Below are positions 7,078 through 12,004 of a stretch of 12,004 nt of DNA, one piece after another. The notes under the pieces are model-generated. The model saw nothing but the letters and a program-made list of their open reading frames with translations. It made no database searches and was not told where the DNA came from. The DNA lies in the NCBI GenBank assembly GCA_900764695.1, contig CAAFOY010000058.1, positions 1 to 12,004 on the forward strand, read 5' to 3'. The DNA is from Lachnospiraceae bacterium (GTDB lineage: Bacteria; Bacillota_A; Clostridia; Lachnospirales; Lachnospiraceae). A program made the translations under genes and the position numbers. The stretch's first letter is position 1; every line of letters begins with the position of its first letter.

Positions 7078-8916
7078 CTAAAATTGCAATGCTTCTCCCA
7101 CAAACTGCGACATTTGCATTGTATTTCCAAGATTTTGCCGCATTCCAAAAATGTGCAGTTTTTTCTTTGTTCTTGTCATTGCAACATAAAATAATCTTCT
7201 TTCTTCTTCAACTTCATCCTGTTTTATCGCCCTTGCTGAAGGAATAAGGCCCTGATTTGCATCAACTATAAAAACCACCTCAAACTCAAGCCCCTTAGCA
7301 CTATGCATTGTAATTATATTTACTCCCTCACACTCTTTTGCCGTCTCATTATCCATTGCATGTTTCATCCATGCTTCAACTGTTTCATATTTCTGAGCAT
7401 CATACTGAATTATATTTATTATATCTGATAATTTTGAAAATTTTATGCCTTTTTCTTTTGAATACTGTTGCAAATATTTTTCATAATTGCATCCGTTCTT
7501 TATATACAAAACACAGGCTGCCGGATTCATTCTTCTTATCATTTTAAAATGAAACTCTAAGTTTCTTATGTTATTCATTATCTCGTCATTATGCCCATAT
7601 ATCTTTTTCAGATTATAAAAATTCATATTATTGTCATTCATAACCTGTCTACTTATATACCTCACAGGCTTATTCATAATTCTTACTAAATCTTCATTTT
7701 CACAAATAGGTTTATTCAAATCTGAATAGGCACATCTTACATACGATAATATATCTTTTCCCACCGAATTATCGTATATGCTTTGTTTTTTCTTCTTTAC
7801 GCTGGAATTAATCCTATAATCCGAAAACACATTTTTTATTGAAGGAATCTGGCTGTTATTTCTTACAAGTATTGCAATGTTTTTTAATTCAATTCCTGCC
7901 TTTTGATATTGATTTATTTTCTTTGCTATATATTCAAATTCTTCTTTTTGATTGTAAAATATCCTCACATCAGGTTTATTTATATCTTTAAATTTTTTAT
8001 TTGCAATAATTTTTTTACTAAATCTTTCTTTATTATTTTCAATGAGACTTAACGACATCTGTAAAACTTCCTCCGGACATCTGTAATTGATGTTTAATAA
8101 AATTTCTTTACAATCAGGAAAATCCTTCTTAAAATCAAACATCAGCCTTGGTACAGAACCCCTGAATCCATAAATTGCCTGGTCATCATCCCCTACTATA
8201 AAAACATTATTTCTCGGAGTTATTAACATTTTTATATTTTCATACTGCATTTTATTAATATCCTGAAACTCATCTATTAATACATATCTATATTTATCCC
8301 GCCATTTTTGTAATGCTTTTTCATCATTTTTAAATATTTCATTACATATAATTACCATGTCATCAAAGTCTATATTATTATTTTCTCTCAATTCACAATT
8401 ATACTCAGCATAAATCCTGTCAAATTCTTCCTTTTTGCACACTAATGATTCGTATTCATCTAAAGGTATTCCATTCCCCTTTACTTTGCTTATTTCTCCG
8501 ATTATACATCTTGTAAACTCCATCAAATCATTAGTCTGTACTTTTAATCTGGCAACTATCTCCTTGATAATATCTGCCTTATTCTGCTCTGTTAATATCG
8601 AACACTTTCTTCCATTACTATCTTGTATAATCCTATAAAATATACTGTGAAATGTTCCAAACGAAACAGGATAAGTTATTATTTCGTTTCTATTACTATC
8701 AGATTCATTCATCAGATTCGTAAATCTTTCCTGCATTTCTACTGCTGCTGCCTTCGTAAATGTAACTACAAGAATATTATCAGGACTTACTCCTTCCTCT
8801 ATAAGTTTCTTTGTTCTTCTGGTAATTACCGTTGTTTTTCCACTGCCAGGACCCGCTAACACTAATGCAGGCCCATCAATATGATTTATTGCCTCTAACT
8901 GACTTTCATTAAACAT
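7078..8916 (-). CDS. UvrD/PcrA-like superfamily 1A DNA helicase
   Basis: A 612-residue ATP-driven 3'-5' DNA helicase/translocase. All SF1A motifs are intact: Q-motif at residue 6 (NESQLEAI), Walker A GPGSGKTT (22-29), Ia TFTKAAAVEMQERF (52-65), II IDEFQD (214-219), III GDDDQAIYGFRGS (242-254), IV INYRCP (276-281), V TMHSAKGLEFEVVFIVD (536-552) and VI EERRLFYVAMTRTKKKL (571-587). It is shorter than PcrA or UvrD (about 720-740 residues): the region between motifs IV and V is compact and the C-terminus stops soon after motif VI, with no PcrA-type tail. It is therefore probably an accessory UvrD-like helicase, not the essential PcrA. No nuclease domain is visible. It has its own promoter (8948-8976) and an AAAGGTG ribosome site. 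No partner gene is adjacent, so its job (repair, fork or transcription conflict) is open. Confidence 0.92.
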   Translation of the reverse strand: MFNESQLEAINHIDGPALVLAGPGSGKTTVITRRTKKLIEEGVSPDNILVVTFTKAAAVEMQERFTNLMNESDSNRNEIITYPVSFGTFHSIFYRIIQDSNGRKCSILTEQNKADIIKEIVARLKVQTNDLMEFTRCIIGEISKVKGNGIPLDEYESLVCKKEEFDRIYAEYNCELRENNNIDFDDMVIICNEIFKNDEKALQKWRDKYRYVLIDEFQDINKMQYENIKMLITPRNNVFIVGDDDQAIYGFRGSVPRLMFDFKKDFPDCKEILLNINYRCPEEVLQMSLSLIENNKERFSKKIIANKKFKDINKPDVRIFYNQKEEFEYIAKKINQYQKAGIELKNIAILVRNNSQIPSIKNVFSDYRINSSVKKKKQSIYDNSVGKDILSYVRCAYSDLNKPICENEDLVRIMNKPVRYISRQVMNDNNMNFYNLKKIYGHNDEIMNNIRNLEFHFKMIRRMNPAACVLYIKNGCNYEKYLQQYSKEKGIKFSKLSDIINIIQYDAQKYETVEAWMKHAMDNETAKECEGVNIITMHSAKGLEFEVVFIVDANQGLIPSARAIKQDEVEEERRLFYVAMTRTKKKLHIFGMRQNLGNTMQMSQFVGEALQF

Positions 8917-8947
8917 ATGTCACCTTTCGCGGCATCTCTCTTTTTAG

Positions 8948-8976
8948 ATAGTATCATATTGTATATGTTCTTTCAA
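8948..8976 (-). promoter_or_regulatory. Sigma-A-type promoter of the helicase gene
   Basis: TTGAAA (8971-8976), a 17-base spacer and TACTAT (8948-8953) on the minus strand. The expected start near 8941 gives a leader of about 25 bases before the ATG at 8914-8916. Confidence 0.65.
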
Positions 8977-9128
8977 CAGTAATTTTGCCTAATTATTTTT
9001 TGCCGAACTAAAATCCATATCCAAAAAAGCTACTATCACACCATGCGGTAATGATAATAACTTTTTATTAGTTTTCGACTTTTTTATATTTTAGTATATG
9101 CTTTATTATAATAGTCTCATTTGGCCAT

Positions 9129-9170
9129 AAAATATGGGCACACCGCCTCAAAGCGATATACCCATATTTT
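9129..9170 (-). terminator. gltX: Terminator after gltX
   Basis: Perfect 10-base arms AAAATATGGG (9129-9138) and CCCATATTTT (9161-9170), with a CGC/GCG inner pair, begin seven bases after the gltX stop. A terminal TTTT appears on both strands. It separates gltX from the helicase; the remaining 150 bases (8977-9128) hold nothing I recognise. Confidence 0.75.
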
Positions 9171-9176
9171 TATATA

Positions 9177-10637
9177 CTATGCTTTTAACATTTCAATTCC
9201 TTTTTTAATTCTTGCTAAGGATTCTTCCTTACCAATAACTTCCATTATTTCAAAAGCTCCGGCAGGTGTCATCTGCTTTCCTGACACTGCTGTTCTAAGT
9301 GGCCATAAAGCCTGACCATTCTTGCATTCCTTCTTAGCAATATATTCAAATACTACATCATGAAGATTCTGTACTGAATAATCGTCTGTAGCTTCTAATA
9401 TTGGTAATAATTCCTCTAATACTTCTAATGAATTTTCAGAATTTGTTTTCATCTTCTTATGTGTGTACATAGCCACATCATATTCAGGTAATTCTTCAAA
9501 GAAATCAACCATTTCAGGAATTTCAGGGAACACTTCAATTCTTGTTTTTACCATATCAAGAATCTTCTTTAAATCGTAATCCTTTGTAATTACTTTCTTT
9601 ATATATGGCATTGCAAGTTCATAATACTTGTCATTATCCATCGCCTTAATATATTCACCGTTCATCCATTTTAATTTAACAATGTCAAATACAGATGGTG
9701 ATTTATTTACCTTATGATAATCGAATTCTTTAATTAATTCATCTAATGTAAAGATTTCCTTGTTATCTTCAGGGCTCCATCCAAGAAGTGCTATATAATT
9801 AACAATTGCCTCTGAAACAAATCCCTGCTCAAGTAAATCTTCATATGAAGAATGCCCGCTTCTCTTGCTTAACTTCTTGTGATTTTCATCTGTAATTAAT
9901 GGCAAATGAACGTACTTTGGTGATTCCCATCCAAATGCATCATATATTCTCTGATACTTTGGTGATGATGAAATATATTCATTTCCTCTTACTACATGTG
10001 TAATCTTCTGAAGATGATCATCAATTACATTTGCAAAGTTATATGTTGGATATCCGTCAGACTTAATTAAAATTATGTCATCTAATTCCTTATTTTCAAC
10101 TGTTATTTCACCATAAATTTCATCAACAAAAGTTGTTGTTCCTTCTGTTGGCATATTGAATCTGATAACATATGGCTTTCCTGCTGCAAGATTAGCCTCT
10201 ACTTCTTCTTTTGATAATGAAAGGCAATGCTTGTCATAAACTGTAATTTCCTTATCAGCACCTTCTTCTACCTTTGTCTTTAAAGATTCAAGTCTTTCCT
10301 TGTCACAGAAACAATAATATGCATCTCCCTGCTCAATAAGCTGCTTAGCATACTTAAGATAAATTCCTGATGCCTGACGCTCACTCTGAATATAAGGACC
10401 ATATCCCTTATCTTTATCAGGTCCTTCATCGTGTATAAGACCTGTAGATTCCAATGTTCTATAAATGATGTCTACAGCACCTTCAACATAACGTTCACGG
10501 TCTGTATCCTCAATTCTTAAAATAAAATCGCCACCTTCATGTTTTGCGATTAAAAATTCATACAATGCTGTTCTTAAATTTCCTACATGCATTCTGCCTG
10601 TTGGGCTTGGTGCAAATCTTGTTCTAACCTTTGACAT
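9177..10637 (-). CDS. gltX: Glutamyl-tRNA synthetase
   Basis: Class I synthetase that charges tRNA(Glu), and in many Firmicutes also tRNA(Gln), which is then amidated by GatCAB. It has 486 residues, the usual bacterial length. The catalytic signatures are present: [14 protein letters not shown] with the HIGH-type sequence HVGN (17-20), [10 protein letters not shown] (41-50), the acceptor-binding region around [13 protein letters not shown] (218-229), and the KMSKS-type loop KKLSKRSG (254-261). The C-terminal half is the helical anticodon-binding domain. The zinc-type cysteines are incomplete: Cys109 and Cys111 are present, but the later pair is irregular (His137-Cys138), so zinc binding is doubtful. 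The ATG has GAGGAG seven bases ahead. It is a single-gene unit with its own promoter and terminator. Whether it is discriminating or non-discriminating for tRNA(Gln) cannot be read here. Confidence 0.97.
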   Translation of the reverse strand: MSKVRTRFAPSPTGRMHVGNLRTALYEFLIAKHEGGDFILRIEDTDRERYVEGAVDIIYRTLESTGLIHDEGPDKDKGYGPYIQSERQASGIYLKYAKQLIEQGDAYYCFCDKERLESLKTKVEEGADKEITVYDKHCLSLSKEEVEANLAAGKPYVIRFNMPTEGTTTFVDEIYGEITVENKELDDIILIKSDGYPTYNFANVIDDHLQKITHVVRGNEYISSSPKYQRIYDAFGWESPKYVHLPLITDENHKKLSKRSGHSSYEDLLEQGFVSEAIVNYIALLGWSPEDNKEIFTLDELIKEFDYHKVNKSPSVFDIVKLKWMNGEYIKAMDNDKYYELAMPYIKKVITKDYDLKKILDMVKTRIEVFPEIPEMVDFFEELPEYDVAMYTHKKMKTNSENSLEVLEELLPILEATDDYSVQNLHDVVFEYIAKKECKNGQALWPLRTAVSGKQMTPAGAFEIMEVIGKEESLARIKKGIEMLKA

Positions 10638-10682
10638 TTTCTTTCTCCTCGATTTAAGTATCTCTTTTTACACACTATTTTT

Positions 10683-10711
10683 ATTATAGTTTATTTTTTA
10701 TAGGTTGTCTA
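10683..10711 (-). promoter_or_regulatory. gltX: Sigma-A-type promoter of gltX
   Basis: TAGACA (10706-10711), a 17-base spacer and a consensus TATAAT (10683-10688) on the minus strand. The leader would be about 40 bases, too short for a T-box. Confidence 0.7.
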
Positions 10712-10769
10712 TTGATTCGTATGACAGGTTAAAGATTTTTCTATTCCTTTATTTATCATATTTTACGTC

Positions 10770-10826
10770 AAAAAAGATGTCATTACACTCTAAGCTAAAA
10801 GCTATCTATGTAATAACATCCTTTTT
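10770..10826 (-). terminator. Terminator after the P-loop protein gene
   Basis: Long arms pair AAAAAGGATGTTATTACA with TGTAATGACATCTTTTTT on the minus strand, with one bulge or mismatch pair near the base and an AGCT/AGCT inner hairpin in the loop, ending in six T. It starts 28 bases after the stop codon of the gene at 10855. The plus strand also ends in a T-run, so it may work both ways. Confidence 0.85.
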
Positions 10827-10854
10827 ATCTTTTCTAATTCTTAATATTCTGCAA

Positions 10855-11424
10855 TTATAAATTATTGAAATAATCTACTGCATTCTTTAATGATTCCTTA
10901 AATGAGTTATCAGATGAATTGTCAAATTCAAATAAATTCTTAATTCCCTGTGGAATTGAGAAATCAAGTTTCTTAACATATTCATCCCAATGCTCTAATT
11001 TCCATGTATCTCTGTCTGAATCTCTCTGAATCATTCTCTGACGACAAACTTCTACGTCACATTTAACCCAAACAACAACTAATTCAGCACCACGTTTTAA
11101 TAACTGCTGTCTTAAGTTTTCCATATATTCAGGCTGTCTTACTTCTCTTGTAAATGGAGCATTGATAAATACTGTATCATTGTACTCTAATGCTTCATAT
11201 GCAACTTCCATTATTGCATCATATTCATAATCTCTAATATTTTCTTCAAAGAAATCTGAACTTCTGTTATATTCTTGATTAGCAACTACAAATATCTGTT
11301 TTGATAATACAATTAATGTATCCTTATCAAGATATACACAATTAGGCATTGCCTTAGCTAATTTTCTTGTTACAAATGTCTTACCACATGCTGGTGGTGA
11401 TGTTACCAGAATTAATTTCTTCAT
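10855..11424 (-). CDS. P-loop ATP-binding protein, nucleotide/small-molecule kinase-like
   Basis: A 189-residue single-domain P-loop protein resembling the AAA_33/zeta-toxin/small kinase group. Residues 1-16 form the first strand and Walker A loop (MKKLILVTSPPACGKT); the loop is SxxxxGKT, with Ser in place of the usual first Gly. LDKDTL (32-37) fits the acidic residue after strand 2, INAPFTREVR (around 108-117) a substrate region, and VVVWVKCDVEVCRQRMIQRD (around 125-145) the last strand and Arg-rich lid. There is no signal peptide or membrane segment. The substrate is unknown: similar folds phosphorylate sugars, antibiotics, nucleotides or RNA ends. No antitoxin-like gene is next to it, so a toxin role has no support. 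It is a single-gene unit with its own terminator and one or two upstream promoters. Confidence 0.8.
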   Translation of the reverse strand: MKKLILVTSPPACGKTFVTRKLAKAMPNCVYLDKDTLIVLSKQIFVVANQEYNRSSDFFEENIRDYEYDAIMEVAYEALEYNDTVFINAPFTREVRQPEYMENLRQQLLKRGAELVVVWVKCDVEVCRQRMIQRDSDRDTWKLEHWDEYVKKLDFSIPQGIKNLFEFDNSSDNSFKESLKNAVDYFNNL

Positions 11425-11488
11425 AATGATTACAACCTCTTTCTAACATATTATCTTTATTGTAAAATATAGAATTTTCTTTCCTAAA

Positions 11489-11514
11489 AAAATCGTTACA
11501 AAAAACCCGATTTT
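11489..11514 (-). terminator. Weak terminator-like hairpin at the start of the P-loop gene leader
   Basis: AAAATCG and CGATTTT pair over 7 bases around a 12-base loop, followed by further T on the minus strand. The stem is AT-rich and unstable. It lies between the promoter candidate at 11521-11550 and the gene, where it could damp transcripts from upstream. Confidence 0.25.
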
Positions 11515-11520
11515 CAAATT

Positions 11521-11550
11521 ATTTTACCACTTCTATTCTTTATTAGTCAA
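11521..11550 (-). promoter_or_regulatory. Promoter candidate for the P-loop protein gene
   Basis: TTGACT (11545-11550), an 18-base spacer and TAAAAT (11521-11526) on the minus strand. It would give a leader of about 90 bases to the ATG at 11422-11424. Confidence 0.5.
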
Positions 11551-11611
11551 TAGGAATAGCATAAGAAAGTCGCTCTAATTATTTACTTTATTTTTGTTTA
11601 ATTTTACTAAA

Positions 11612-11700
11612 TACTATTATGGTGAACTTTTTTGATTCTATCAAGTACTATTATGGTGAGTTTTTTATTTTTACTAATAGCACTATGGGAATCTTTTTTA
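11612..11700 (-). repeat. 34-base tandem repeat, three degenerate units
   Basis: Units begin near 11612, 11646 and 11680. The first two share TACTATTATGGTGA followed by an A/G-C/T step and a run of six T; the third is diverged (CACTATGGGAATCTTTTTT). The step is 34 bases each time. On the minus strand every unit reads AAAAAA-x-TCACCATAATAGTA or a variant. Not CRISPR: there are no separate spacers and the units decay quickly. Confidence 0.6.
11616..11644 (-). promoter_or_regulatory. Promoter candidate inside the tandem repeat
   Basis: TTGATA (11639-11644), a 17-base spacer and CATAAT (11616-11621) on the minus strand. The -10-like box belongs to the conserved part of unit 1. Unit 2 carries the same CATAAT but a poorer -35. 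It would add a second, more distal start for the P-loop protein gene. Confidence 0.4.
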
Positions 11701-11746
11701 TAGAATAAACACTTTTTTCAAATTGATTCTACATCAGAAACAGGAA

Positions 11747-11776
11747 ATGGCATCTTAGATGCCTCTAAGATGCCAT
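11747..11776 (-). terminator. Perfect 13-bp hairpin, possible terminator of an off-window gene
   Basis: ATGGCATCTTAGA and its exact complement flank a 4-base loop (11760-11763). On the minus strand it continues TTTCCTGTTTC, a poor T-tract. It could end a minus-strand gene lying beyond 12004, although about 230 bases of AT-rich noncoding sequence would separate the two. Confidence 0.45.
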
Positions 11777-12004
11777 AAAATTGAAAGGGTTTAGATTATT
11801 ATATTACCTAAAAATCTAATACTTCTTTAGTTTAATAATTAAAAACGTTTTTTGCAATATTCTTTAAAAATATTATTTTTTTTGTGAATTTTTTCTATGT
11901 TTCATCTATTTCTTTATACATAATGCACATTTTTTAGGTCGTTTTTGTAAATTTTTGAAGCTTTTTCTCCTATTTTTACTATTTAACCAATAAAAAAAGG
12001 ATAA
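11777..12004. other. AT-rich stretch with no recognisable gene
   Basis: Stops occur in all frames that I read on the minus strand, and the only short frame (about 11 codons, near 11895-11930) has no ribosome site. Runs of A and T dominate. I see no DnaA-box cluster, tRNA or known RNA motif; it may be the far upstream or downstream flank of a gene outside the window. Confidence 0.5.

Noticed and set aside
8435..8859. Two plus-strand frames opposite the helicase
   Set aside because: Shadows of the helicase reading frame without translation signals.
9121..9315. Plus-strand frame across the gltX terminator
   Set aside because: Mostly antisense to gltX and begins inside the hairpin region.
10638..10682. 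T-box leader for gltX
   Set aside because: The leader after the promoter is about 40 bases and has no specifier stem or terminator/antiterminator pair.
11612..11700. CRISPR-like repeat array
   Set aside because: The repeats are directly adjacent without variable spacers, only two units are well conserved, and no cas genes are near.
11777..12004. Replication-origin-like AT-rich region
   Set aside because: No cluster of TTATCCACA-type boxes and no dnaA, dnaN or partition genes nearby.

Overview
The window is AT-rich, and every gene I can support lies on the minus strand. It looks like the chromosome of a low-GC Firmicute. The gene content, the low GC, the DUF1292 and bacterial-SH3 proteins and the folate gene order fit a gut Lachnospiraceae-type clostridium; the family is inferred from general resemblance, not from a marker gene. 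There are no tRNA or rRNA genes, insertion sequences, phage genes or CRISPR array.

In the direction of transcription (high to low coordinates) the layout is as follows. (1) 12004-11425: about 580 bases without a gene, very AT-rich, with a perfect 13-bp hairpin, a 34-base tandem repeat whose units contain a promoter-like sequence, and a second promoter candidate. (2) 11424-10855: a small P-loop ATP-binding protein of unknown substrate, closed by a strong terminator. (3) 10637-9177: gltX, glutamyl-tRNA synthetase, with its own promoter and terminator. (4) 8916-7078: a compact UvrD/PcrA-like helicase with a good sigma-A-type promoter. (5) 7025-6159: a two-gene unit of an acidic DUF1292 protein and a membrane-anchored SH3-domain protein. 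(6) 5946-1114: a folate operon folC-folE-folP-folBK followed by pheA. (7) 939-127: an alpha/beta-hydrolase carbohydrate-esterase-like protein.

The folate block supplies GTP cyclohydrolase I, dihydroneopterin aldolase fused to HPPK, dihydropteroate synthase and folylpolyglutamate/dihydrofolate synthase. This covers the pterin branch and its joining to p-aminobenzoate, but dihydrofolate reductase and the p-aminobenzoate genes are not here. pheA, 23 bases after folBK, consumes chorismate, which is also the precursor of p-aminobenzoate.

I see no undescribed multi-gene system; the proteins are mostly housekeeping. The less ordinary material is between genes: a family of related imperfect palindromes in three intergenic gaps (around 1055, 3185 and 6071), the 34-base tandem repeat at 11612-11700, paired dyads before the hydrolase, and a cysteine-rich tail (CxxCxxC) on the FolBK fusion.
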